A stretch of DNA of 64,000 nucleotides, taken from positions 10,602,001 to 10,666,000 of the forward strand of contig OY783205.1 in the NCBI GenBank assembly GCA_963678705.1, in the 5' to 3' direction. Below are positions 18,785 through 31,176 of this stretch, one piece after another (within the stretch, counting starts at the first letter, position 1; the number at the start of each line of letters is the position of its first letter). Source of the stretch: Panorpa germanica (taxonomy: Eukaryota; Arthropoda; Insecta; Mecoptera; Panorpidae). A program made the position numbers and the translations under genes. A model generated the notes under the pieces. It did not search any database, was not told the DNA's origin, and saw only the letters and a program-made list of their open reading frames with translations.

Positions 18785-21525
18785 CGGCAACGTTTATTAT
18801 CTTCTCTTTTAAATCGCTACTATGAACTGTACATTCAGAAATAGAAAAATCAACATTTTGTCGGACTGTCTCAAAAATATCTGCAACATGATGATGATGC
18901 TTTGGTAGCATTTCTATTACAACATCTTGTATGTGGGATATAATATTAATTAATTTACTACTAGGATATTGCAACTTTTGTTGCCCATTATATTCTCTTT
19001 CTACAATAAGTTTATGGATTCTATCTGGACAATTTGCTCTAAGAGAGTTTAGGCACTGGTAACAATCCCCAACAACACCAAGACATTTTCGTCCAACATA
19101 GCCCACAAAATATGCCATTTGATATGTACAAGCTTGATTTAATTCGTTGACAGAATCTTGCAAATTTAAGGAAGAATAAACGAAATTTCTTTCTAAAGGG
19201 CATTGTCCTTCTGATGCACGATATTCTTCGCCACACTTAATTAGGTTTTTAATACTAGTTACAAAACCTATGCAGTCATCTTCTTCGCAATTTGCATTTA
19301 TGGAATGCTTTGAAGAAATGTTATTTATAATTAAAGTCTTAAAAGCATTAACGAAATCAGTTGACGTTGGTCTTGTGTGCAACCTCCAATATGATCTGAT
19401 GGCGGCAAAAAAGTTCTCAAGAGGATCTTGATTAACTCGCCTTGTTAAAAAATATTTGAATTTTTTCTCTTTTAGAGTAAGCCAAAGGTACTTAAAGTTT
19501 TGTAATGTGCTTATAAAGTTTTTAATTGATGGTGTTGTAATCTTTTTTCCTGCCTTGTTTTTAAAATGCATTGACTTGAACACCTCAATAGCGTTATTCC
19601 AAAATTCTATATGATACGATCCTCTTTCAACGGCACATTTATATTTATTCCCTGCAGTTTTTCTAATGTTGGTGTTAAGAGAGTCGAAAAGTTTGTTGAA
19701 GAAATCTAGCAATTCTGCAGTACCATACGCATATTTACCAACTTGTTCTGGAGCTAAAATCAAGATAAAAATTACTATAGTGTATTTATAATTATAAAAT
19801 CAAAAAAATTAAAGTCATAACAAATTATTACCTGTATCACTGTAGACCCGCAAACAAGATGCCACTCGTTGGCTAAACACCTGTGTACAGTATTTCACTT
19901 TCATTTTCCTTATTTTGCTCTTTAACACGTGGTAATCGGACAGTTTTGGTACAGCTCGAATTATGTGGCGTTTGTCTAATTCATACAATTTCGATATGCT
20001 GTTCCAAGATGCACGTACCTCATTACCATTCTTATGGAATATAATATCTGCATTGATAAAGGTATTTCGAATTTGTTTCAACATGTGGGGGACATTATAA
20101 AAATGTAGCATTTTACGCCCACTAATTAAAATGTGGTTATTATCAACATTATTGCTTTCTGCTTTTATGATTTTAATTGCAGATACATTGGTCGAGGCCT
20201 GGTCACAAATAAGGGCTTCTGGTTCCAGTCCTGTTGAAATAACGCTGTTCACTACTTCTTTTAGTATTTTCACTAGGTTTATTGATTTTGTATTACTTTT
20301 ACAAAAGTAATACGCTAATGGCATCTTCCATTTCTTTCTTAAACCTGTTAGCATAAAAACTAAAGCATGATCCGCAAACTTTGATGAAACATTGCCATCT
20401 GCGAAATCCTGAAACCCAGATACAACACCTTTGTTGGATTGATACTTTAAACCTGAAAGAGATTATATGTTAGAGCGACCCATAAAATCAAACATTGTAC
20501 TATACAATAATAAAGCATTAGTAGTTACCCGGCATTAGAAAAATCTCATCAAACATAATTGCACAAGCTCTATCCTGTGAGCTTAAACCGCTAGACATGT
20601 ACGAGATAAATTTTATAAAAAAATCGTTAATACCTGCAATGAATTTATCCAATATGAGTTTTATTAATAATATTAATTATTTATACATAATTATGCAGTA
20701 TACCTGTTTTAAATGGCAGCTTTCTAAGTAGTTTCATTAAAGTTATCCTGGATGGTAGTGAAAATAAATGCGAAAAATATCTATATGCTTTAGGTCCTTG
20801 TTTATACAAAGGAAGAGCAAGAATTTTATCTTCTAATGTATAACGTCGGCCCTGTTAAATTTTTCCAGATAATCTTAACTGCATTTCTATAAATTGTGAA
20901 CCCGAAGTAGTCAAATTGTTAAGTTTATTTAAAAAAATACGATTCTTCGCTAAATTCTTAGCCGTTTTTAATCTCTGTTTTAGTCCTACATTTTTTCTTA
21001 AAGATAATTTTTGTTCATTTTTCAGTTTTTTAAAAACGCGCTATTCGTTAATATTGTCAAATATTTTGTTCTTTTTTGAAACCTTTTCTGTTGCTATGAC
21101 ACGCGTTGACCGTGGTCTTGATATTTGTGGTGGTGATGTGCTATTGTCATTAGGAAAAGTAGTTTCAAGCTTGAATTCATTATCTACAAAAAGTACTTTA
21201 TTAAAAAGGCTGTCCATTATTTATAGTAAGAAAATATTTACAACTGCAGCAGCTTACCTTCTGGCGGAAATAAAGAGGGAATGCTATTTACTTTTGGAAC
21301 AATTCTATTAAAATCTAAGATAAGGTCTTCGTCTCGAAAATGTCTTCTACAGACTACAATTTGTTTCCGGTATAACTCTTCTCTACTTGAGTTGGCATAT
21401 ATTGCTTTGTTAATAAATTTAATCCATGCATCAAAGATATTATGATTATCCTATTTAGTTGGATTAGGCAAGCGAAATTTTGATACCCCCTTCCCTGATT
21501 TACAAACAGAACATAACGCCGGCAT
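18785..21525 (-). pseudogene. P/THAP9-like transposase, copy A
   Basis: Exons on the minus strand: 21525-21258 (THAP domain), 21183-20704, 20633-20529, 20452-19832 and 19753-18785 (cut). Exon lengths and phases match copy B except that exon 4 is 174 bp longer. The first exon has the C2CH zinc-binding THAP pattern. Exon 2 holds the P-element-type domain (PKAYR..F-x-LPS). Exon 3 has MFDEIFL, exon 4 ICDQAST and exon 5 RVNQDPLENFF, conserved acidic stretches of P/THAP9 transposases. Stops include TAG at 21041-21043 (shared with B) and a TAA in exon 2 not shared with B. The last 160 or so codons are lost. Confidence 0.85.
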
Positions 21526-21930
21526 TTTGCTATTCTGACAAAAAACTGAAAGCAAAAATCTTTAATAATGAAATATATCATAAAGATATAATATTAAACA
21601 ACACTCACCAATGAAGAATATCTCACTATTTAATATTAATTACCAAATGTCACCAAATGTTTTTACAATAAATTGATGACGAACAATACCACTTTTACCA
21701 AATGTCACTTTTAAATAGTAAACAAATAAATAAAAATATTTTTAGGTTATTGTCAACAAATCTATTGTCAAAAATACAAGTTTTCAAAGAGAGAGGTCAA
21801 TGGCAATGCTTGACAACTAATAGAATGAGATAGATTACTTTCCCCTTACGTCTGGTAATGGATTCATACCCCTCAAAATGGAAAAATTTATTTGTTCACA
21901 GTGAATCGTCTATTTAATATGTGGTTTGTG
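18785..21930 (-). mobile_element. P/THAP9-like DNA transposon, copy A (3' truncated)
   Basis: The minus strand starts with the terminal sequence CACAAACCACATATTAAATA at 21930, the same end seen in copies B (22169) and D (33878). It carries five exons matching copy B in order and length and is cut at 18785 where the mariner begins. B continues past this point with the C terminus and 3' end. A is oriented away from B, 5' ends facing, 238 bp apart. Confidence 0.88.
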
Positions 21931-22168
21931 CGCTCTATATATATATATAAATATCTATGAGTTCTTATGTGTTTTCCATGTTAAATTGGAACATTACGAA
22001 CATTATAATAAGTAGATTATAATATACTTGAGTTTACCCCCGTCGCAATGCAACGTCTTTTTGGCGTGTATCATTTGAATCCAATAAAATAATTCGTAAT
22101 TAAAGTTCATATTTCACTGTTCTATTTTTAAATTTGAAATAATAAATAAACTCGCACATATACCACAC
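21931..22168. other. Spacer between head-to-head P-like copies, with Helitron 3' end
   Basis: From about 22023 the sequence matches the end of the Helitron at 52203-52983. The first 90 bp are unique and AT-rich. Confidence 0.75.
22023..22168 (-). mobile_element. Non-autonomous Helitron X, 3' part (left of P-like copy B)
   Basis: It matches 52203-52340, including the GTCGCATTGCGAC-like terminal hairpin region just inside the end. The CTAG terminus is changed to CTCAAG here. It continues at 25538. Confidence 0.8.
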
Positions 22169-25100
22169 CACAAACCACATATTAAATAGACGATTCACTG
22201 TGAACAAATAAATTTTTCCATTTTGAGGGGTATGAATCCATTACCAGACGTAAGGGGAAAGCAATCTATCTCATTCTATTAGTTGTCAAGCATTGCCAAT
22301 GACCTCTCTGTTTGAAAACTTGTATTTTTGACAATAGATTTGTTAACATTAACCTAAAAATATTTTTATTTATTTGTTTACTATTGTATTGGTAAAAGTG
22401 ATATTGTTCGGCATCAATTTATTGTAAAAACATTTGGTGACATTGGTAATTAATATTAAATAGTGAGATATTCTTCATTGGTGAGTGTTGTTTTATATTA
22501 TATCTTTATAATATATTTCATTATTAAAGATTTTTGCTTTCAGTTTTTTGTCAGAATAGCAAAATGCCGGCGTTATGTTCTATTTGTAAATCAGGGAAGG
22601 GGGTATCAAAATTTCGCTTGCCTAATCCAACTAAAATGGATAACCATAACATCTTTGATGCATGGATTAAATTTATCAACAAACCAATATATGCCAACAA
22701 AAGTAAGGAAGAAGTATACCGGAAACAAATTGTAGTTTGTAGAAGACATTTTCGGGACGAAGACCTTATCTTAGATTTTAATAGAATTGTTCCCAAACTA
22801 AATAGCATTCCCTCTTTATTTCCGCCAGAAGGTAAGCTGCTGCAGTTGTAAATATTTTCTTACTATAAATAGTGGACAGCCTTTTTAATAAAGTACTTTT
22901 TGTAGATAATGAAATCAAGCTTAAAACTACTTTTACTAATGACAATAGCGCATAACCACCACAAATATCAAGACCACGGTCAACGCGTGTCATAGCGACA
23001 GAAAAGATTTCAAAAAAGAAAAAAATATTTGACAATATTAACGAATAGCGCGTTTTTAAAAAACTGAAAAATGAACAAAAATTATCTTTAAGAAAAAATG
23101 TAGGACTAAAACAGAGATTAAAAACGGCTAAGAATTTAGCGAAGAATCGTATTTTTTTAAATAAACTTAACAATTTGACTACTTCGGGTTCACAATTTAT
23201 AGAAATGCAGTTAAGATTATTTGAAAAAATTAAACAGGGCCGACGTTATACATTAGAAGATAAAATTCTTGCTCTTTCTTTGTATAAACAAGGACCTAAA
23301 GCATATAGATATTTTTCGCATTTATTTTCACTACCTTCCAGGATAACTTTAATGAAACTACTTAGAAAGCTGCCATTTAAAACAGGTATACTGCATAATT
23401 ATGTATAAATAATTAATATTATTAATAAAACTCATATTGGATAAATTCATTGCAGGTATTAACGATTTTTTTATAAAATTTATCTCGAACATGTCTAGCG
23501 GTTTAAGCTCACAGGATAGAGCTTGTGCAATTATGTTTGATGAGATTTTTCTAATGCCGGGTAACTACTAATGCTTTATTATTGTATAGTACAATGTTTG
23601 ATTTTATGGGTCGCTCTAACATAATATCTGTTTCAGGTTTAAAGTATCAATCCAACAAAGGTGTTGTATCTGGGTTTCAGGATTTAGCAGATGGCAATGT
23701 TTCATCAAAGTTTGCGGATCATGCTTTAGTTTTTATGCTAACAGGTTTAAGAAAGAAATGGAAGATGCCATTAGCGTATTACTTTTGTGAAAGTAATACA
23801 AAATCAATAAACCTAGTGAAAATACTAAAAGAAGTAGTGAACAGCGTTATTTCAACAGGACTGGAACCAAAAGCCCTTATTTGTGACCAGGCCTCGACCA
23901 ATGTGTCTGCAATTAAAATCATAAAAGCAGAAAGCAATAATGTTGATAATAACCACATTTTAATTAGTGGGCGTGCCGATTACCACGTGTTAAAGAGCAA
24001 AATAAGGAAAATGAAAGTGAAATACTGTACACAGGTGTTTAGCCAACGAGTGGCATCTTGTTTGCGGGTCTACAGTGATACAGGTAATAATTTGTTATGA
24101 CTTTAAATTTTTTGATTTTATAATTATAAATACACTATAGTAATTTTTATCTTGATTTTAGCACCAGAACAAGTTGGTAAATATGCGTATGGTACTGCAG
24201 AATTGCTAGATTTCTTCAACAAACTTTTCGACTCTCTTAACACCAACATTAGAAAAACTGCAGGGAATAAATATAAATGTGCCGTTGAAAGAGGATCGTA
24301 TCATATAGAATTTTGGAATAACGCTATTGAGGTGTTCAAGTCAATGCATTTTAAAAACAAGGCAGGAAAAAAGAGTACAACACCATCAAATAAAAACTTT
24401 ATAAGCACATTACAAAACTTTAAGTACCTTTGGCTTACTCTAAAAGAGAAAAAATTCAAATATTTTTTAACAAGGCGAGTTAATCAAGATCCTCTTGAGA
24501 ACTTTTTTGCCGCCATCAGATCATATTGGAGGTTGCACACAAGACCAACGTCAACTGATTTCGTTAATGCTTTTAAGACTTTAATTATAAATAACATTTC
24601 TTCAAAGCATTCCATAAATGCAAATTGCGAAGAAGATGACTGCATAGGTTTTGTAACTAGTATTAAAAACCTAATTAAGTGTGGCGAAGAATATCGTGCA
24701 TCAGAAGGACAATGCCCTTTAGAAAGAAATTTCGTTTATTCTTCCTTAAATTTGCAAGATTCTGCCAACGAATTAAATCAAGCTTGTACATATCAAATGG
24801 CATATTTTGTGGGCTATGTTGGACGAAAATGTCTTGGTGTTGTTGGGGATTGTTACCAGTGCCTAAACTCTCTTAGAGCAAATTGTCCAGATAGAATCCA
24901 TAAACTTATTGTAGAAAGAGAATATAATGGGCAACAAAACTTGCAATATCCTAGTAGTAAATTAATTAATATTATATCCAACACACAAGATGTTGTAATA
25001 GAAATGCTACCAAAGCATCATCATCAGGTTGCAGATATTTTTGAGACAGTTCGACAAAATGTTGATTTTTCTATTTCTGAATGTACAGTTCATAGTAGCG

Positions 25101-25537
25101 ATTTAAAAGAAAAGATAATAAACGTTGCCGTAAATCTGTACATATACAAATGGGTAAAGGACATAAACTATGTGCTATCAGGAAGAATGTCATTACCACC
25201 ATCAGTGCAGGATTCCGTGAAACTTGCTGCCACATTAAAACGGAAAAAAATATGCAGACATAAAAAACTCGCCGATAGAAGAGATGAGTAATTTACGATT
25301 AACACTTATATGTATATTTATACATAAATATAAACAAATATAATTTATAAACCATCTATCTTTTTTTTAATGAACTAATTAAAATTATTCTTCTTCTTTT
25401 TATAATTAAATAGTGCTTAGTGTATTGCATACCTACTAGGTGCAAGCTGTAATCTCCTGCAACTCTCAATGGAATTCCCCTCACCTACACAATACTATAG
25501 GGAGTGAACTTTGTTCTAAGTTATGCATCTATTATTG
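22169..25537 (+). mobile_element. P/THAP9-like DNA transposon, copy B (both ends present)
   Basis: It starts CACAAACCACATATT and ends GCATCTATTATTG. The reverse complement of the 3' end shares an ATAGA-x-G...GAACAAA pattern with the 5' end, so the ends are imperfect inverted repeats. It is inserted in a Helitron: the flanks join up in the uninterrupted copy at 52203-52983. ACAC occurs on both sides of the insertion, shorter than the 8 bp usual for P elements. Confidence 0.85.
22564..25291 (+). pseudogene. P/THAP9-like transposase, copy B
   Basis: Exons 22564-22831, 22906-23385, 23456-23560, 23637-24083 and 24162-25291 have GT-AG borders and consistent phases, about 809 codons. Exon 1 encodes a THAP DNA-binding domain (C-x2-C, W, C-x2-H, then a P-x-LFPP end). 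Exon 2 carries the P-type core (SLYKQGPKAYR..., LPSRITL). Exons 3-5 carry MFDEIFL, ICDQAST and NQDPLENFFAAIR. Exon 2 has two in-frame stops (TAA near 22953; TAG 23046-23048). Exon 4 lacks 58 codons that copy A keeps. Exon 5 is fully open. It would bind element ends and move the element; this copy should be inactive unless splicing removes the stops. Confidence 0.85.
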
Positions 25538-26160
25538 ACACATATAAATTGACTAAAAAATATATTTTTTTTATCAAAATAAAAAATGTTTTCAATTTAT
25601 GCGTTATATGACCAACTTTTTTTCAAAATTTGAAATTTTTTTTTTCGATTCGTAAATAAGTTACCAAGGTTAGCCTATATACAAAATTTCAACTTTCTAG
25701 CACAATTTTTACTCTCGGAAAATACTGCCCCCGTGCCCCCAAATAAAATTTTGAAATTTTGAATTTTTTTTTATTGATAATATACGTAATTATTTTAGAA
25801 TCCAGAATATGAAGTTTCTCCAAATTTCCCTACCGGGCCCCCGAATTTCCTCAACCCCGCCTTTTTCAATTTTTGAATTTCTAATTTTTTTAAAATGTCA
25901 GCATTGAGTACCTTAATACATATGCAAAATTTAAACTTTCTATCTTTTACGAATTAAAAGTTATAGAGCAAAAAGTAAAAAATTTTTTTTTCGTTTTTCC
26001 AAAATTACGAGTTTCCAGGAAACTCAGGGGAAAATTCAGAGACGCCAAAAGTCTTAGAATTTTTCTCTCTACGAAATAGGAGATTTTTAAAAACTTCCCT
26101 GGAGCCGTTTTCGAGATGCCATACAAAATTTGAACCAAACATATAAACACACTCTTAAAA
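25538..26160 (-). mobile_element. Non-autonomous Helitron X, remaining part
   Basis: It matches 52340-52960 base for base over long stretches, including ACACATATAAATTGACT at the break. The two halves of X plus the uninterrupted copy show that P-like copy B inserted into this Helitron. Confidence 0.82.
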
Positions 26161-26369
26161 ATTTTCGATTCATTTTTAAGACAAAAGTTCTAAATCAAAT
26201 TTGAGAACCAGGTATTAAAAATAATTAATATACCGTACCTTAATTTCGTTTACCATACTAGTGCATTAAACCCATTTAAGACACATTTGTGCATTAATTT
26301 TGTATGAAATTTAATAACCATATTTTTAAAATTTAAGACTTATGTGTATTAATTTTGAATGATATTTAA

Positions 26370-26625
26370 GTTTCTTACTGGTTTCATTTAAATGTTTTCG
26401 TATATAGGTATCCTTTTGATAATTTTTTTCTTGCAATAGTTACAGAAAAGATTCTTTTATATACACCTAGTTTTTGAAAGCCGTGTCACCATTTTTGAAT
26501 AGCTAAAAGTTAGATTATGTGGTGAAATTGAGCTAAAAATTAGGATTTGTATGGAAAATGACTATTTTTAATCATGTATAAAAAGAAAACTAGGAACCCT
26601 ATATCTGTAAAATTCCTTAATAAAT
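26370..26625. repeat. Right arm of inverted repeat shared with 17385-17640
   Basis: Reverse complement of 17385-17640. Nothing coding is seen in it. Confidence 0.75.
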
Positions 26626-26778
26626 AAATTTTTCATGAATCTTTAGCAATAGTACACATTGACTGCGAATTTGAAAATCTCTCATTTTTTGATAGCTCTT
26701 CAGAAAAACGCTTTGTTATCTTCTTTCTTTTATTTTTAAACCGCAGTTGTTAGTCCTCACTCTTTTGCTACACACATT

Positions 26779-26829
26779 TGGGGCCCCGTATCATGGATAC
26801 GGCACATACGGCGGTAGCTACGCCACTGA
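26779..26829. mobile_element. hAT-like terminal remnant
   Basis: It ends GGCGGTAGCTACGCCACTG, which as a complement (CAGTGGCGTAGC) is the kind of terminal repeat seen in hAT elements. The other end was not found. Confidence 0.35.
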
Positions 26830-27590
26830 ATAATATAGTAATTTTTTCTATATAAATGTTATGGTTTTAGAAATGGATAATTTTATAAACTGTGGCTGAA
26901 CATATGAACAACGTGTCTTCTACTGCTACGATTTTAAATGTGTAAATAAAGTAAATTTTTACCATTCTGTTTGATAAAGAAGTAGAATGAAGATATGAAA
27001 TGTAGCTTGTTAATGTATTGGAGGTTTCTTACAAGCAGTGGCGGCCTTAGCTATTGCGAGGTCCCGGGCAGCAGATCTTTGTGAGGCTCCGGGGTGGAAG
27101 AACTTTGCGAGGCACTTTTTCTTTGTATAATATATATAAATTGTAAGTAAGTATTTTTTTGATAATTTACGAGAAATAAAATTTTATAATGGAAGATTTA
27201 TAAAAGTAAACAAGCACAAAGATAACAAATATTAATAATGATAAACTAAGGCATATCAATGCTTTAAAAGATATACGCATTGACTCTTGTGGAATTTCTA
27301 AAGAGCTAGGCGCGAGATTCAAATTCATACATAGTAATGAATTTTTCTACTTGGGTTGTTGCGCGAGAATGCGAGGCCCCTACAAGAGCGAGGCCCCGGG
27401 CCGTTGCCCTGCTTAACACCCCCTAAAGCCGCCTCTGCTTACAAGACCAACATCAAACTATTCATTGTCAACAATATTTCTTCAAAGTATTTATAGAACA
27501 CATAATACAAATTGTGAAGAAGATGACTGCGTAGGTTTTGTTAGCAGTATGAAAAAGCTAATCAAGTATGGCAAAGAATAATGTACTCTA
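26830..27590 (+). mobile_element. P-like remnant C, interrupted by a hAT MITE
   Basis: Left part 26830-27035 matches the complement of 33330-33480 in copy D. The part after the MITE (27446-27590) matches P-like exon 5 (codes for the RPTS...INNISS and CEEDDC-x-GFV region) with stops. It derives from an internally deleted P-like copy related to D. Confidence 0.75.
27036..27437. mobile_element. hAT MITE, 402 bp, 8-bp TSD CTTACAAG
   Basis: Ends CAGTGGCGGC and GCCGCCTCTG are inverted repeats with one mismatch. CTTACAAG occurs directly on both sides (27028-27035 and 27438-27445), the 8-bp duplication of hAT. The flanks rejoin to P-like exon 5 sequence, so the empty site is predictable. No coding capacity. 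Confidence 0.92.
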
Positions 27591-29476
27591 AAAATAAGTC
27601 AATATTTATTAATCGTAACAATTATTAATTCATTGTGTGTTATTTAAATAAAATAAAAATATCAGGTTGTAATATTTATCATTCCATTTGAATCTGGAAA
27701 AACTAGTTTTATTTGTATTATGAAAAGAAGAGGAATTGCAACCGAATCAATTAGGAGTGTAGCCAAGTACACTGACGTCATCATTATTCTGTTGTCATTA
27801 ACTTCTCACAAAGAGTTCAATTGAGCAAATTTTTCAAAATATTTCCGTTTAAACAGTAAATTTTTTAATTACAAAATCTTTATCTTCAAAAAATCAGTAT
27901 ATATTTTCACTGAACGGTCACTGTTTTACCGACTATAATTTCTTTACATATTTAATATTTATTATATCTTAATAGAATAATTAATCCTATATTATATTGT
28001 TCCAAGTGAAAGTTGATGTGTTTATTTGTTTATATGTTTTTATTTTTACGCGATTCGTATGGTGATTCATCTTATTTGAAAATAATAAAAGTTAACAATA
28101 AGAAAAGAATAATAAGAGTTTTGGCGTCCTCGGAATAATACGAATAATAAATTACATTACTTATTATATTCCAAGGAATATACTAGTCGTCATCTACTAG
28201 GTTAACAACCAGAATATTACACAGAAAAACAACATTCATACTTTAAGTAGATATATTCATTAATTTTTGGAAATTGAATAAAATAAAAACGCTAATATAC
28301 GTTTATTAATCAATATCTCAATAAAGAACTAAAAACCCCTAAAAATGAGTTCACAATCCAATTAAAAGATAAGAAATAGTGAAATTCAAAGATAAGAAAT
28401 AGTGAAATATTTTTTTGCTACAATTATTATTAGGCTTGTGGACCGTGACTTCATTTCTATATAGCTGGACAATGTATTTGATAATGTTGTTTCGGCTATC
28501 AAGACTTCAAATGCCCAATTATTTTTATAGTGATCTACAGGTATAAAATATAAATCGCATGTGATGTCATATCTGAGGATTTGTCATCTCTTTTATACGA
28601 AAGAGATACATACAAGTGTATGTGTGATAAGTCATTTACTACGTACAGCTAGTCGTGTATCCCATCAAGCTTCATATTACGATTGTTGTGAAAAAGGAAA
28701 AGTAATTTTGATTACTTATTTCTTCTGTGACATCATACGCAGAGTTAAAACATGCAGTAAAAATTTAAATTTGATGTAGATATAATAGTTTTAGCAAGTA
28801 ATTACAAAAAAATTTACGAGTCAAGTTCAATCTCACTGTATATTTCCTAATTACTCAACGGATGCTGCAATTCGAATTAAGTCTAATTTTTTTATGAGAT
28901 TCAGCACTTTACAATTTAGAAGCCATCCATTAATTTCGTCATAACGTGGGTTCATAAAGTGAGACAAATTTTGTAAATTATTGTAATGTAAGATTACATC
29001 AAAAAAATTCACAAGAAAAGCTTTTCTTCTTACGATCATCTTGAAAATTTAAATAAATGTACTTATTAATGACTTTTATATGTAGAAAATGTTTCAATAC
29101 TCCTTGCGGTACTAAATTTTTGATATCAGCTGTTACATTTTACATTTTTAACAAACGAACCCTATACCGACACCGACCTATATTGAAATGGATGTTTTCT
29201 CACGAATGATAATTTTCTTACGATTGTTTTAAAAAACTTACAATCATTAATTGAGAATGTGACAGATCTCTTAGTTTTGATCGATTTCGACTTTTCTCAT
29301 GTAACCTAGACACTACAACTATATTTTCATTGTACACATGTTATAAACATGTCTTTTTACATGACAGGATCTTTCCGTAGATCGAGTGCCACTGCTCCTT
29401 GTGAATATCCTTGAATTAATATACCAATAGTAGCAAAAGATTCTTGATGTACTTTGTATGTAACCCACAAATTACA
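27591..29476. other. AT-rich interval without recognised genes
   Basis: No convincing coding sequence. Short frames here resemble nothing known to me. Confidence 0.45.
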
Positions 29477-29493
29477 CAAAAATAGATGCATAA

Positions 29494-30330
29494 AGCCTGC
29501 TGCACACGTAACGTGTTTTAACCCGGACGGAACGTGGTATTAGATGAACACGTACAGGATTTTATACCCACCTAGTGCATACGCACCGTGACAGTGACTC
29601 GAAAGCAACGTGCTAGTGTTGTTAATAGGCAAAGATGAATTTTAACATGCCTAATGAATAAAATAAGTAACCCAAACTAAAAAGCATACTAATTTTAATC
29701 AAAATGTGCTTTATCTCTTTCTGTCATATTAAAAAGTCATAACACTTGATTATATTGATTTAAGAAATATCGACATTGTAAAACATGACAGTCTACTTTA
29801 TTTACCTACCTGTTTTTGATTTTAACATAAAAAAGTTAAACTGTAATTGTTACATATTAAGATCTATTGCAAAAATTATGAGTGTATATGATGCAATTAA
29901 TGAATTAAATAAAATTTACAAACGTTTTCAGTGAGCGATAATTCTAATGCAATTTTACGCCACAGATAATTTTTATGTTTCACATCTAAATAATTTGGAT
30001 CTGCCAAACTGTATAAACATGAATTTGATCTCACTAATTTTTCGTCGTCCATTTTATTTTTTAATATTTTTATTATTATTATTTATTTATTTATTCAATA
30101 TGTCCAATTGATAAATACGCAACACATATCACTACTTAAAACACGTCCCGTGTGCAGAAGGCTATGCATACGCAGCGGAACCACGTACGGAACGGGCCTC
30201 GCACGTTCAACGCCACGTCCCCGTCCCGTCCGTGCACCCGTGATGTATGCACTTTCCTATACATTTTATATGAAACGATATTGTCGTCCCGTTCCGTCCG
30301 GGTTAAAACACGTTACATATGCAGCAGGCA
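29494..30330. mobile_element. PIF/Harbinger-type element, 837 bp, TSD TAA
   Basis: Inverted ends (A/T)GCCTGCTGCA...GTAACGTGTTTTAAC extend over about 40 bp. TAA flanks both ends (29491-29493 and 30331-30333). The target in copy B (AGTTATGCATC near 25520) is uninterrupted, which confirms the insertion and the 3-bp duplication. Confidence 0.88.
29925..30052 (-). pseudogene. MADF-like domain start inside the 837-bp element
   Basis: Minus strand from ATG 30052 reads MDDEKLVRS...LYSLADPNYLD...W-x-KIALEL, which fits the first half of a MADF domain. Harbinger elements often carry such a DNA-binding companion. It stops after about 45 residues or at an unrecognised intron. Confidence 0.55.
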
Positions 30331-30559
30331 TAACTTAGAACAAATTTCACTCCCTAGTATTTTGTAGGTGAGGGGAATTTCATTGAGAGTTGCAGGGGAT
30401 TCCAGCTTGCACCTAGTAGTTAAGCAAGACACTAAGCACTATTTATTTATAAAAAGAAAAAGAATAATTTTAATTAGTTCAATTAAGAAAAGATAGATGG
30501 TTTATAAATTTTATTTATTTATCAAAAAAAAAAATATAGTTTATATAAACTGTAATTTT

Positions 30560-31176
30560 GAATTACTCATCTTATTTAACTTCTATCGAGTCTATCGACG
30601 AGTCAAGGATGTCTGCATATTATTTTTGGTTTTCGTGTAGCAGTAAGTTTCACGATATCCTACGCTGGTAGTGGTACTGTTCATGTATCTATGGCAACGT
30701 TTATTAACTTTTCTTTTAAATCACTGCTACGAACTCTACATACACTAATGGAAAAATCAACATTTGACTGCATCAAAAATATCAGCAACCTGGTGATGAT
30801 TTTGGTATCATTTCAATTACAATATTTAATTATTATTAGGATATTGCAAGTTTTGTTGTCCATTTAATTATCTTTCTACAATAAGTTTGTGTATTTCAAC
30901 TGGCCAATTTCCTGTAAGGGTGTTTAGGTATTGGCATCAATTATCAACAACACGAAAACATTTTCGTTCACAAAATATGCCATTAGATATTGGCATACTT
31001 AAATTAATTCATTGTCAGACTCTTTAATATTTAAGCAGAATAAACGAAACCCTTTTCTAAATGTCATTGACCTATTTCTGCAGTACAATATAATTCGCCC
31101 TACTTGATTAGGTTTTTCATACTGCTAACAAAGCCTACGAAGTTATCTTCTTCACAATTTGTACTTATTCTATAAA
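30560..31176 (-). pseudogene. P/THAP9-like transposase exon 5 remnant (copy D)
   Basis: Aligns to 24640-25280 of copy B in reverse orientation, with many small deletions and stops. It is clearly older than A and B. The adjoining upstream piece is 33208-33320, across the Helitron. Confidence 0.8.

Noticed and set aside
18785..25537. Single inverted segmental duplication explaining copies A and B
   Set aside because: The Helitron around B is interrupted only by B and does not recur beside A, so two separate insertions fit better.
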